Below are positions 1-7,997 of a DNA stretch of 64,000 bases, piece by piece. Location of the stretch: positions 123,791 to 187,790 of the forward strand of contig CAJXDP010000001.1 in the NCBI GenBank assembly GCA_913052445.1. The letters are read 5' to 3'. Under the pieces are notes generated by a model. That model searched no databases. It worked only from the letters and a program-made list of their open reading frames with translations, and had not been told where the DNA came from. The position numbers were made by a program, and so were the translations under genes. The number at the start of each line of letters is the position of its first letter. Position 1 is the stretch's first letter. The stretch comes from an uncultured Formosa sp. (GTDB lineage Bacteria; Bacteroidota; Bacteroidia; Flavobacteriales; Flavobacteriaceae).

Positions 1-526
1 GACTGATATATTTTATGATATTATTTCTGCAAATGAGTTGGAGGTGATTTTGAACATCTTTCTCGTGTTCAGACCATTTTAACTTCATTTTATTTAATAA
101 AATTTCTTTTTCCTTTACACGATCATCATTAAGACGTTCCTTTTCTTTTTCAAGTGATTGTTGTAACGTTACAGCTGTCGCAATGTTTTTATTAGTTTCT
201 TTTTGACGTCCATCTTCTGCTTTTTGAAATGAGATGGTTTCATTTTTAAGGTTATTTCTCTCTATTTCTACAAGCTTTAATCGTTCTTCAGACCTAGCTT
301 TTTCGAGTTTAATTTGCTCAAATCCTTCCAGCTTAGCCGCTATGATTTCTAATTGTTTATTTAAGTTTGAAATATTAGCATCTTTTTCAGTAACTTCTTT
401 TTCTAATAATGAGATTCTAGAATCTTTAAGTTGAATTTGATCCTGATTGTTTAATTTTGGCTGTTTCAAATATAATGCCAGTCCTAAAAAGCCTAAAAAA
501 ATAACGATTAAGATTATATATTCCAT
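1..526 (-). CDS. Membrane-anchored coiled-coil protein, N-terminal part (cut by window edge)
   Basis: This reading frame starts at an ATG at 526 (MEYIILIVIFLGFLGLAL) and stays open to the left edge, so only the first 175 or so residues are visible; the ORF track misses it because the stop codon lies outside the window. Residues 1-20 form one membrane segment. Residues 30-150 are rich in Glu, Lys, Leu and Gln and look like a long coiled coil. A segment reading WSEHEKDVQNHLQLICRNN follows. The architecture of an N-terminal anchor plus coiled coil resembles RmuC-type proteins, but the diagnostic C-terminal domain is out of view, so I do not name it. The small plus-strand ORF at 234-434 is its shadow. 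Confidence 0.75.
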   Translation of the reverse strand, partial: MEYIILIVIFLGFLGLALYLKQPKLNNQDQIQLKDSRISLLEKEVTEKDANISNLNKQLEIIAAKLEGFEQIKLEKARSEERLKLVEIERNNLKNETISFQKAEDGRQKETNKNIATAVTLQQSLEKEKERLNDDRVKEKEILLNKMKLKWSEHEKDVQNHLQLICRNNIIKYIS

Positions 527-588
527 AATAATTAATATAAGGTTTTTTTGAACTAAAAGAGTTAAGGAAAAATTTTATAAAAGTTTTC

Positions 589-1086
589 TTACGCTAATTT
601 AAGATATTTTTTTTCAATAAATCTAAATCCGTAAATCATCAATCCTGAATAGAATAAATCACCCAAAAGGGAATTTCTAAAAAAGGGAATGGCAAGGGTA
701 TAACATTCAATTAAGCCAGTCCATGTTTTTGGATACCCAATAAGCCACACTCCAAAATTAGTCACAATAAAAAAACTGAAACTCCCAATTAGGATAGTAA
801 ATATACTTGGTTTGTTTGTTTGAGTTCCAATAAAACAAACCAATATAAAGGCACTATATACAAAGATAGAAATTGTGTAAAATCCTAAAAAAACATCTGA
901 TAAAAACATAATAAATACAGGGCATAGGTATGCCATTTTTCTATTTGAAAAATAGATACCACCAAATAGAGCTATAGCGGTCACAGGTGTAAAATTTGGG
1001 AGATGAGGGACTAGTCTAAATAGCACAGCAATTAGCATAAACGCCACTATAACTAACTGTTTTTTTGTAAGGATACTCTTATACAT
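589..1086 (-). CDS. DUF6580-type integral membrane protein
   Basis: This is a 165-residue hydrophobic protein with about five membrane segments. Its early motif RLVPHLPNFTPVTAIALFGG is characteristic of a small Bacteroidota membrane family (DUF6580) of unknown function, whose shape recalls the S components of ECF vitamin transporters. That resemblance is only an impression from the topology. It starts with ATG and has its own promoter-like element just upstream. The gene is transcribed alone, with roughly 110 bases of AT-rich spacer separating it from the protease gene behind it. Confidence 0.7.
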   Translation of the reverse strand: MYKSILTKKQLVIVAFMLIAVLFRLVPHLPNFTPVTAIALFGGIYFSNRKMAYLCPVFIMFLSDVFLGFYTISIFVYSAFILVCFIGTQTNKPSIFTILIGSFSFFIVTNFGVWLIGYPKTWTGLIECYTLAIPFFRNSLLGDLFYSGLMIYGFRFIEKKYLKLA

Positions 1087-1102
1087 ATAACAAGTTTATT
1101 TT

Positions 1103-1135
1103 CAAAAATAATATTATTTCATCCAAAACGAACAA
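1103..1135 (-). promoter_or_regulatory. Promoter of the DUF6580 gene
   Basis: On the minus strand the sequence has TTG, a 22-base spacer and TATTTTTG. This fits the Bacteroidota housekeeping promoter pattern TTG-N17-23-TAnnTTTG. It lies 16 bases before the ATG at 1086, so the predicted leader is very short. Confidence 0.55.
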
Positions 1136-1199
1136 TTCTATTTATAAATTTAAGTATAAATTATAATATCGTGAGGAGTTGTTAAAACCTCAAGTATTT

Positions 1200-2609
1200 C
1201 TAATCAAGATACATATCTTGTATATGAGGAATAAAAGAATTTGAATCTAAAATAGGAGATACGCCTGGAGCATTAGTTTCGAATCTTCCAGAATTTTGTA
1301 TTGCTAAAAGAGCTGCTGCGAGCATAGGCTCCTCGATAGTGCCTATTACTCCGTAATTATTAACAGACTCTTTAACTTCTATATCAGGAATTAATCCAGT
1401 AGAAGGGACCACTATATCATCTTTATTTACCGTGATAGCTACAAGAGGTTGAAGCGCGTATAAATGACCTGAATTAGCTCCATTTCTTTGAAATGTAGGA
1501 GAATCATAAATAGTTATTGATGCTTGAGATTTACCTACTGTTTTAGTTCCTATCTGAACAACATCAATGTAAGCACTTAAGCTATTTATAATCATTTCAC
1601 TAGCAGAAGCTGAACTGCCTGATGTTAATACATAGACTTTACTGAGCCCAAGTGAATTTATACTACCTCCTTGAGTTAGGTTGCTAGAGAAGTTGTAATT
1701 TGAATTATTATTTTGTAAATCATTATTGTATTGAAGTTTAGCAAAAATGCCTTCTGAAAATCCAGTAATCATACTCCCTAAGACAGACGCAGAATTCACA
1801 CTTCCTCCAGGGTTGTATCTTAGGTCTAGAACCAAATGCTGAATATTTTGAGTTTGAAATTCTCCAAAAGCGTTGTTAAGTTGATCATCAAATTCTGAGA
1901 TGAATCCATTATACATTAAATACGCTACATTTTCTCCATCTAAATTGAATACATCTGTTTTAAATATTGGGTTTTCGTAATAAATTGTTTTAGTTAATGT
2001 TACTGTCTCAGAAGTATTAGTTATTGAGTCATCATCAATATCTTCAGTTCCATTATTATTGTAGGTTGCCATTCCAATGGTATAGCTTTCACTGGCAAGA
2101 AGTGTTTGAAGATTGTTAACTGATAATATTTGATCATCTATTTTATTAAAAACCTGACCTCGACTAATATAACTGCTACTTGCGTTACTTTCTGGCAATA
2201 CTAAACGAATGATTCCAAAAATATTTGTTGTACTTCCTGGGACATAATAAAAGTTGAACTCTGCTCCATTTGTTGTGGTAACTCCGTTAAATTGCTCTTC
2301 TAAGGCTATGTAGTCGTTTGTAATCCAACTAAAGCGATCCACGTTCTGACGATCATAAATAATACTTTGGAATAGATCTTCTGGAGTTTCAAAATCATTT
2401 AAATAACTTTGATATTCACTGCTATTTGAAAACCTGTTATTTGCTAAATCTGTGACGTTTTCTTTGTAGAGATAAGCATAATTCATTCCTTTCCATACAA
2501 AATCTTTGATTTCCGAACTGTTCGAAATAGAATCATCATTGTCTTCAAAACAACTAAATGAGATACTTAAAAAAAATATTAGTATGGTATACTTAATAAA
2601 AAATTTCAT
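1200..2609 (-). CDS. S41 family peptidase, lipoprotein
   Basis: This 469-residue protein is a predicted periplasmic or outer-membrane-anchored protease of the tail-specific (Prc/CtpA, S41) class. It begins with a lipoprotein signal peptide whose lipobox SFSC puts the modified cysteine at residue 20. The catalytic Ser-Lys pair is visible: the SSASASE motif places Ser335, and Lys360 follows in TVGK at the expected 25-residue distance. The motif LDLRYNPGG around 261-269 is the usual S41 core strand. A degenerate PDZ-like region may occupy 130-210. The gene stands alone, divergent from the DUF4252 gene. The substrate cannot be told from sequence. Confidence 0.85.
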   Translation of the reverse strand: MKFFIKYTILIFFLSISFSCFEDNDDSISNSSEIKDFVWKGMNYAYLYKENVTDLANNRFSNSSEYQSYLNDFETPEDLFQSIIYDRQNVDRFSWITNDYIALEEQFNGVTTTNGAEFNFYYVPGSTTNIFGIIRLVLPESNASSSYISRGQVFNKIDDQILSVNNLQTLLASESYTIGMATYNNNGTEDIDDDSITNTSETVTLTKTIYYENPIFKTDVFNLDGENVAYLMYNGFISEFDDQLNNAFGEFQTQNIQHLVLDLRYNPGGSVNSASVLGSMITGFSEGIFAKLQYNNDLQNNNSNYNFSSNLTQGGSINSLGLSKVYVLTSGSSASASEMIINSLSAYIDVVQIGTKTVGKSQASITIYDSPTFQRNGANSGHLYALQPLVAITVNKDDIVVPSTGLIPDIEVKESVNNYGVIGTIEEPMLAAALLAIQNSGRFETNAPGVSPILDSNSFIPHIQDMYLD

Positions 2610-2622
2610 GTGTGTTTTTTTT

Positions 2623-2644
2623 AAGCTATATTTTTATAGCTTTG
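2623..2644 (+). promoter_or_regulatory. Promoter -7 box of the DUF4252 gene overlapping a perfect inverted repeat
   Basis: The element TAGCTTTG at 2637-2644 matches the Bacteroidota -7 box and lies 39 bases before the ATG at 2684. It overlaps an inverted repeat with 8-base arms AAGCTATA and TATAGCTT around a TTTT loop (2623-2642). The repeat sits in the divergent spacer between the S41 and DUF4252 genes and could be an operator or merely an AT-rich coincidence. Confidence 0.5.
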
Positions 2645-2683
2645 GGTAAGTGTCTAAATTAAACTAATTATTACAAAAATAAA

Positions 2684-3238
2684 ATGAAAAAACAATTATT
2701 ACTACTTATCTCAGTTTTATTATCTTTTGGAATGTCATCTCAAAGTGTTTTTGATAAATACAACGATATGGATGAAGTTACTTCTGTTGTTGTAAACCAA
2801 AGGATGTTTAAGATGTTGTCGGATATTGAAATAAATGATCCTGAATCAGAAGCATTTATTGGCCAGGCTGGAATGTTAGAAAGCCTAACTGTTTATTCAT
2901 CTTCAAGTCCCGATATTACTTTGATAATGAAAAATGATGTAGCAGATTATATTAGTACTTCTGATCTAGAAGAACTAATGATAATCAAGGATGGCGATAG
3001 CAATATAAAATTTTATATTCTTGAAGGTAGTGACGATAACAATGTTAAAGAGCTTTTAATGTTATTTATTGGTTTTACGAAATCAACTTCACAAGACAGT
3101 CTTTTAATAAACGGAAAACAACTTGAAATTGAAACCGTTCTTTTGTCACTTAAAGGAAATATTAATCTACGTGAAGTCTCAAAATTAATGACTAAACTTA
3201 ATATCACTGGAGGAGATTTATTGAAAAATGTAAACTAG
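2684..3238 (+). CDS. DUF4252 domain-containing exported protein
   Basis: This 184-residue protein starts with a classic signal peptide (MKKQLLLLISVLLSFGMSSQS). The mature part begins with FDKYNDMDEVTSVVVNQRMFKML, the hallmark of DUF4252, a Bacteroidota family of small exported proteins with no assigned function. In many genomes these genes lie beside sigma factor and anti-sigma factor genes, but none is seen here. It ends in a convergent arrangement with purB, with 44 bases between the stop codons and no clear terminator hairpin. Confidence 0.85.
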   Translation: MKKQLLLLISVLLSFGMSSQSVFDKYNDMDEVTSVVVNQRMFKMLSDIEINDPESEAFIGQAGMLESLTVYSSSSPDITLIMKNDVADYISTSDLEELMIIKDGDSNIKFYILEGSDDNNVKELLMLFIGFTKSTSQDSLLINGKQLEIETVLLSLKGNINLREVSKLMTKLNITGGDLLKNVN

Positions 3239-3282
3239 GAGTAAACGAAAAATATATTTAATTATGTCTTAATTGAGAACTA

Positions 3283-4626
3283 TTATATACCAGTATAGTT
3301 TGATGGTGTAATAGCTTTTAGCTCTAGCTTAATCGAATCACTAATTTCCAAAGTTTCTATAAAATTTGAAATAGATTTTCGGGTTATTCCTTCGTTTGTT
3401 CGTGTCAAGCCTTTAAGCGTTTCATAAGGGTTAGAGTAGCCTTCACGCCTTAATATAGTTTGTATAGCCTCGGCAACAACCGCCCAGTTTTTATCTAAAT
3501 CTTCATTTATTTTAACCTGATTTAAAAGAAGTTTTTTCAAGCCTTTTTGGGCAGATTTAAATGCAATTATAGTATGGGCAAATGGAACGCCTACGTTTCT
3601 TAGAACAGTACTATCTGTCAAGTCGCGTTGTAATCTTGATATGGGTAGTTTAGCAGATAGATGCTCAAATAGTGCATTAGCAATGCCTAAATTTCCTTCA
3701 CTGTTTTCAAAATCAATTGGATTAACTTTATGTGGCATAGCAGAACTTCCGACTTCTCCCTTTTTAATTTTCTGTTTAAAATAATCCATCGATACATAGG
3801 TCCAGAAATCACGATCTAAATCAATCACAATATTGTTGATGCGTTTGAGAGCATCAAACAGTCCAGCCATATGATCATAATGCTCAATCTGTGTAGTTGG
3901 GAACGAGTGGTGCAGGCCAAGTTTGTCTATTAAAAAATTGTTAGCAAATGACTGCCAGTCTATTTCTGGATATGCCACTTTGTGTGCATTAAAATTTCCT
4001 GTAGCACCACCAAATTTAGCAGCATTAGGAATTGAATTTATCGTTGCAAACTGGGCTTCTAGGCGTGTTACAAAAACTTTAATTTCTTTACCTAAGCGGG
4101 TAGGTGAGGCAGGTTGACCATGGGTTCTGGCTAATAATGGAATTTCAGACCATTCATCTACTAACACTTTTAAATATTCGATCAAAGCATTGTACTCTGG
4201 AATATATACAGCTATGATAGCCTCTTTTATGCTTAGCGGAATTGCGGTGTTATTGATGTCCTGTGATGTCAATCCGAAATGTATAAATTCTTTATATTCA
4301 GAAATTCTAAGTTTATCAAATTTACCCTTGACAAAATACTCAACAGCTTTTACATCGTGGTTAGTAATACTTTCTATATCTTTAATTTCTTGAGCATCTT
4401 TAGTTGAAAAATCATTATAAATTGCTCTTAACTGTTCAAAAAGTGAATTGTCAAACCCTTTTAATTGAGGTAGAGGAATCTCACAGAGTGCAATGAAATA
4501 CTCAATTTCAACCAGAACTCGATATTTGATAAGTGCTTCTTCTGAGAAAAAGTCAGCAAGAGATTCAACTTTTGATCTGTATCTACCATCAATAGGTGAT
4601 ATTGCATTTAGCATAAACAAAGCCAT
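3283..4626 (-). CDS. purB: Adenylosuccinate lyase
   Basis: PurB cleaves SAICAR to AICAR and adenylosuccinate to AMP in cytosolic purine synthesis, releasing fumarate both times. The 447-residue length is normal. The N-terminus carries the family opening NAISPIDGRYRSKV. The fumarase/aspartase superfamily signature is clear as SSAMPHKVNPIDFENSEGN near residue 290, and the catalytic-histidine region THGQPASPT is near 165. The partner enzyme purA lies about 45 kb away in this window. The start MALFMLNAISP may instead be the second methionine, four residues in. Confidence 0.97.
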   Translation of the reverse strand: MALFMLNAISPIDGRYRSKVESLADFFSEEALIKYRVLVEIEYFIALCEIPLPQLKGFDNSLFEQLRAIYNDFSTKDAQEIKDIESITNHDVKAVEYFVKGKFDKLRISEYKEFIHFGLTSQDINNTAIPLSIKEAIIAVYIPEYNALIEYLKVLVDEWSEIPLLARTHGQPASPTRLGKEIKVFVTRLEAQFATINSIPNAAKFGGATGNFNAHKVAYPEIDWQSFANNFLIDKLGLHHSFPTTQIEHYDHMAGLFDALKRINNIVIDLDRDFWTYVSMDYFKQKIKKGEVGSSAMPHKVNPIDFENSEGNLGIANALFEHLSAKLPISRLQRDLTDSTVLRNVGVPFAHTIIAFKSAQKGLKKLLLNQVKINEDLDKNWAVVAEAIQTILRREGYSNPYETLKGLTRTNEGITRKSISNFIETLEISDSIKLELKAITPSNYTGI

Positions 4627-4648
4627 AATTTGTAAAAATTTTAATCCA

Positions 4649-4656
4649 CAAAGATA
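4649..4656 (-). promoter_or_regulatory. Promoter -7 box of purB
   Basis: TATCTTTG on the minus strand matches TAnnTTTG and lies 22 bases before the purB ATG. No TTG lies at the usual upstream spacing, so only the -7 half is supported. Confidence 0.45.
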
Positions 4657-4744
4657 CGTATTTTCAATCTAAGATAAGTTTTCTTATTTAGAAGTTTTAA
4701 TGAGCCCGTTTGATTATCAATAATTTATTGTTTCCAATTTTCAT

Positions 4745-4752
4745 TATCTTTG
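4745..4752 (+). promoter_or_regulatory. Promoter -7 box upstream of the 50-residue ORF and the GT4 gene
   Basis: TATCTTTG on the plus strand matches TAnnTTTG and lies 28 bases before the ATG at 4781. It is the only good promoter candidate before the small ORF and the glycosyltransferase gene that follows it. Confidence 0.45.
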
Positions 4753-4780
4753 ATAATTAACCTTAATTTAGATTACCGTT

Positions 4781-4933
4781 ATGAACAAAATTATGTCAGT
4801 TTTAATACTTTTGTTTGTAATTGCTGATTTCTTTGATCTTGATAAAAGCCAAAGCGAATCATGGCCTACTAATAAACTAAACACAAAGATATTTGCTTAC
4901 GGAATAGTTGGAAATTATATTTCTAACAGTTAA
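4781..4933 (+). CDS. Small hydrophobic peptide, 50 residues
   Basis: This short frame is below the ORF-track cutoff. It encodes MNKIMSVLILLFVIADFFDLDKSQ and ends GNYISNS. Residues 4-18 are a short hydrophobic segment that could be a membrane anchor or a signal-like sequence. A TAnnTTTG box stands 28 bases before the ATG, and the stop codon lies one base before an in-frame ATG of the glycosyltransferase gene at 4935, which suggests translational coupling. I recognise no family. It may be a real small protein or only a leader peptide for the glycosyltransferase. Confidence 0.45.
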   Translation: MNKIMSVLILLFVIADFFDLDKSQSESWPTNKLNTKIFAYGIVGNYISNS

Positions 4934-4934
4934 G

Positions 4935-6194
4935 ATGAATGCTGATATACAATATATGAAATCGACTTTACTTATAATCGGTTTTGTTTATCCTGAACCG
5001 AACTCATCTGCGGCAGGAACACGAATGCTTCAACTAATAAATTTTTTTAAAAATCAAAATTATACTGTTTTATTTGCCACTTCATGTAAGAAATCACAAC
5101 ACGCAATTGACTTAGAATCTGTAAATGTTCAAGTGGTTGAGATCTTGTTAAATGATTCTAGTTTTGATGATTTTGCGAGAGAATTAAATCCGGAAGTTGT
5201 TCTTTTTGATCGTTTTATGACGGAAGAACAATTTGGTTGGCGAATTGCTGAAAATTGTCCTAATGCCATAAGAGTTCTAGACACTGAAGACTTACATTTC
5301 CTGAGAAAAACTAGACAGAAAGCTCAAATTTATTCTTCTTTTTCTTTAGATGATTTTTCATCAAGCGATATAGCCAAACGTGAAATTGCAAGTATATATA
5401 GAAGTGATCTTTCTTTGATTATATCAGAAATTGAGTTTGGAATACTAATAGATACATTTAAGATAGATTGTGCTCTTTTATTGTATTTGCCTTTTATGTT
5501 AGATTTCAATGATAATTCATATAACCTGCAGCACAAATCATTTGAAGAACGAACCGATTTTGTGTCAATAGGAAATTTTCTCCATCCGCCTAACTTAGAT
5601 GCCGTATATCACTTAAAGAATGATATATGGCCTTTAATTAAATCACACCTGCCTAAAGTAAATCTTCACATTTATGGTGCTTATGAAACTCAAGAAATTA
5701 GATCGTTGAATAATAAAAAAGATGGTTTTATATTTCATGGATATGTTGAAGATTCTTTTAAAGTTGTTAATTCTGCTAGAGTGCTTTTGGCGCCATTGCG
5801 TTTTGGCGCGGGACTTAAAGGTAAGTTAATTCAAGCGATGCAATGTGGAACCCCTAGTGCGATGTCGACAATAGCAGCTGAAGGTATGTTTGGGTCTGAA
5901 CAACCAAATGGAATCATTGAAAATGAAGTTGGCTTATTTGTAGAAAAATGTATTGATCTGTACACACAAAAGCCCTTATGGAGTGAATATCAAAGTAATG
6001 GATATTCAATTATTAAAAGTAGATATAACCAAGAAGAACATCATTTAAAATTAAAAAAACGTATTTCTTTACTTAAATCAACTATTCAATCTCATCGTTC
6101 TAATAATTTTATTGGACAGTTACTTGGTTATCATCAATTTCAAAGTACTAAATACTTGTCCCGTTGGATTGAGGCTAAAAACACCAATTTATAA
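4935..6194 (+). CDS. Glycosyltransferase, GT4 (group 1) family
   Basis: This is a predicted cytosolic GT-B enzyme that moves a sugar from a nucleotide sugar to an envelope glycan. The N-terminal domain opens with the strand IIGFVYPEPNSSAAGTRMLQLI. The C-terminal domain shows FVSIGNFLHPPNLDAV near 195 and then the donor-binding stretch FGAGLKGKLIQAMQCGTPSAMS near 300. The track start at 4908 lies inside the 50-residue ORF, so I prefer the ATG at 4935, directly after that ORF stops; the ATG at 4956 (MKSTLLIIGF) is also plausible. The acceptor is unknown. It opens the small envelope-glycan island. Confidence 0.85.
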   Translation: MNADIQYMKSTLLIIGFVYPEPNSSAAGTRMLQLINFFKNQNYTVLFATSCKKSQHAIDLESVNVQVVEILLNDSSFDDFARELNPEVVLFDRFMTEEQFGWRIAENCPNAIRVLDTEDLHFLRKTRQKAQIYSSFSLDDFSSSDIAKREIASIYRSDLSLIISEIEFGILIDTFKIDCALLLYLPFMLDFNDNSYNLQHKSFEERTDFVSIGNFLHPPNLDAVYHLKNDIWPLIKSHLPKVNLHIYGAYETQEIRSLNNKKDGFIFHGYVEDSFKVVNSARVLLAPLRFGAGLKGKLIQAMQCGTPSAMSTIAAEGMFGSEQPNGIIENEVGLFVEKCIDLYTQKPLWSEYQSNGYSIIKSRYNQEEHHLKLKKRISLLKSTIQSHRSNNFIGQLLGYHQFQSTKYLSRWIEAKNTNL

Positions 6195-6317
6195 TAAAGT
6201 CAATTAGAAAGATATTATTATTCATTTGTTTATATTAAAATTTAAAACATGCTAAAAATAATTTTACGAATGAAGATTTATTTACGACATGGGGTAATTA
6301 TGGTTAAATTTTTGGTT

Positions 6318-6357
6318 TAATTTTGCGTCTTAACATTATAAAAAAACTTTACATTTG
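6318..6357 (+). promoter_or_regulatory. Two TAnnTTTG boxes before the GT2 gene
   Basis: TAATTTTG (6318-6325) and TACATTTG (6350-6357) both fit the Bacteroidota -7 box. The first would give a leader of about 30 bases. The second ends six bases before the ATG at 6364 and would give an almost leaderless transcript. The ORF track places a TTG start at 6355 inside the second box, which argues against that start. Confidence 0.4.
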
Positions 6358-6363
6358 TTTACT

Positions 6364-7197
6364 ATGAATCCTATAGATACTTCAATAATCATAAGCACAT
6401 ATAATTCTACTCTATGGTTAGAAAAAGTTCTACATGGTTATAATAATCAAACTTATAAATCATTTGAAATTGTTATTGCAGATGATGGCTCTGATGAAGA
6501 AACCTTAAAGCTTATAAAAAAAGTTCAAAAGGAAGTGTTTTATTCAATTATTCATGTTTGGCACGAAGATAATGGCTTTCAGAAGTCTAGAATCTTAAAT
6601 AGAGCTATAGATCGATGCAATACAAGATATATTATTATGTCTGATGGGGATTGTATTCCTAGAGCTGATTTTGTTGATGTTCATGTAAAATATAGAGAAG
6701 AAGGTTTCTTTTTATCTGGTGGTTATTTTATGTTGCCTATGAATATATCAAAATTGATGAGCATTATTGATATTTACAAAGGGAACTGTTTTAATCTAAA
6801 ATGGTTAAAAGAGAATGGTTTAAAATCGTCATTTAAAAACAATAAATTAACTGCATCTGGATTCAAAGAGTGGTTTTTAAACAATATTACTCCTACAAAT
6901 GCTAGCTGGAATGGACATAATGCATCAGGTTGGAAAAAAGATATCATTGCGATTAATGGTTTTGACGAGCGGATGCAATATGGAGGTCAAGATAGAGAGC
7001 TTGGTGAGCGTTTGTTTAATTATGGTTTGAAAAGTAAGCAAATAAGATACAGCTCTATTTGTGTTCATTTAGATCATCCTAGAGGCTATAAAACTAAAAA
7101 GTCAATTGATCGAAATTTATCTATCAGAGCTATCACAAAAAAGGAGTCTAAAATTTGGACAGATTTTGGAATTATTAATAATGATTCCTCAAATTGA
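6364..7197 (+). CDS. Glycosyltransferase, GT2 family
   Basis: This is a GT-A fold enzyme with the family 2 opening SIIISTYNSTLWLEKVL, the nucleotide-binding ADDGSDEETL near residue 40 and the metal-binding SDGDC near 95. The C-terminal region NASGWKKDIIAINGFDERMQYGGQDRELGERL resembles the galactosyltransferase C-terminal domain, whose GxD(R)E motif supplies the base. It has no membrane segment and so acts at the inner face of the membrane or in the cytosol. I chose the ATG at 6364, not the upstream TTG. The gene is followed 12 bases later by a kinase-like gene, so the two form an operon. Confidence 0.88.
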   Translation: MNPIDTSIIISTYNSTLWLEKVLHGYNNQTYKSFEIVIADDGSDEETLKLIKKVQKEVFYSIIHVWHEDNGFQKSRILNRAIDRCNTRYIIMSDGDCIPRADFVDVHVKYREEGFFLSGGYFMLPMNISKLMSIIDIYKGNCFNLKWLKENGLKSSFKNNKLTASGFKEWFLNNITPTNASWNGHNASGWKKDIIAINGFDERMQYGGQDRELGERLFNYGLKSKQIRYSSICVHLDHPRGYKTKKSIDRNLSIRAITKKESKIWTDFGIINNDSSN

Positions 7198-7209
7198 TTT
7201 AATTTCATT

Positions 7210-7968
7210 ATGAATAAAGTTATATCTACTAATTTTCACAAATACCAAAGTAAACTTGATCAATTTATTTATGAATTTCATCTTAGAGGAAAACAGTTTG
7301 GTGAGCCTTCTAGAAACACCATTAAATTATTTGATTTAAGTGGGGTCAAGGTTAATATTAAAGCCTTTAAAGTACCTGTAATCATAAATCGCTTAATTTA
7401 TGGAACCTTAAGAAAAAGTAAAGCTAGAAGATCCTATGAATTTGCTAAATATTTAGGGTCTTTAGGGATTAAATCCCCAACTCCCATTGCTTATTATGAA
7501 TCTTCTAGACTTGGTTTATTTGGGAAAAGTTATTACATAAGTGAGCACTTGGACTATGATCTCACTTTTAGAGAACTGACTACAAATTTGAAACACCCCC
7601 ATCATGAAATTATTTTAAGAGCTTTTACTAGATTTACTTATAATTTACATCAAAACCATATTAATTTCTTAGATCATTCTCCTGGAAATACTCTAATAGT
7701 AAAAAATGGATCTAATTATGACTTCTATCTTGTCGATCTAAACCGAATGGAATTTATGGACATTACTTTTGAGAAGCGTGTAGCTAATTTTGCTAAATTA
7801 ACTACTCATCAGTCTTTAATAGAGGTTATGAGTGATGAATATTCAAAATGTACAGGTAAACCCTATGATTATATTTTTGATATTATGTGGAAAAGCACTT
7901 GTGATTTTCAGTATAAATACCATAAAAAGAAAATGATCAAAAAACGTCTATTATTTTGGAAAAAATAA
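7210..7968 (+). CDS. Kdo/WaaP-type lipopolysaccharide kinase
   Basis: This 252-residue protein looks like a small eukaryotic-type kinase fold of the Kdo/WaaP family, which phosphorylates inner-core sugars of LPS. The catalytic loop reads FLDHSPGNTLIV near 157, with Asp and Asn in the HxDxxxxN arrangement, and the metal-binding DLNRM follows near 178. The N-terminal lobe holds VNIKAFKVP, which probably supplies the ATP-contacting lysine. It has a basic C-terminus (KKKMIKKRLLFWKK) suited to membrane contact. It is in an operon with the GT2 gene. The substrate could be Kdo, a heptose or another core sugar. Confidence 0.8.
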   Translation: MNKVISTNFHKYQSKLDQFIYEFHLRGKQFGEPSRNTIKLFDLSGVKVNIKAFKVPVIINRLIYGTLRKSKARRSYEFAKYLGSLGIKSPTPIAYYESSRLGLFGKSYYISEHLDYDLTFRELTTNLKHPHHEIILRAFTRFTYNLHQNHINFLDHSPGNTLIVKNGSNYDFYLVDLNRMEFMDITFEKRVANFAKLTTHQSLIEVMSDEYSKCTGKPYDYIFDIMWKSTCDFQYKYHKKKMIKKRLLFWKK

Positions 7969-7997
7969 TAACAAATTAAAGGTTGTCTTTCTAGTAA

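Noticed and set aside
234-434. Plus-strand ORF MVSFLRLFLSISTS
   Set aside because: It is the complement of the coiled-coil gene that covers 1-526 on the minus strand.
1174-1196. Weak hairpin TGAGG...CCTCA after the S41 gene
   Set aside because: The stem is only five bases and is not followed by a T run on the minus strand, so I do not call it a terminator.
6355-6363. TTG start of the GT2 gene at 6355
   Set aside because: The TTG is part of the TACATTTG promoter box; the ATG nine bases later begins the conserved sequence.
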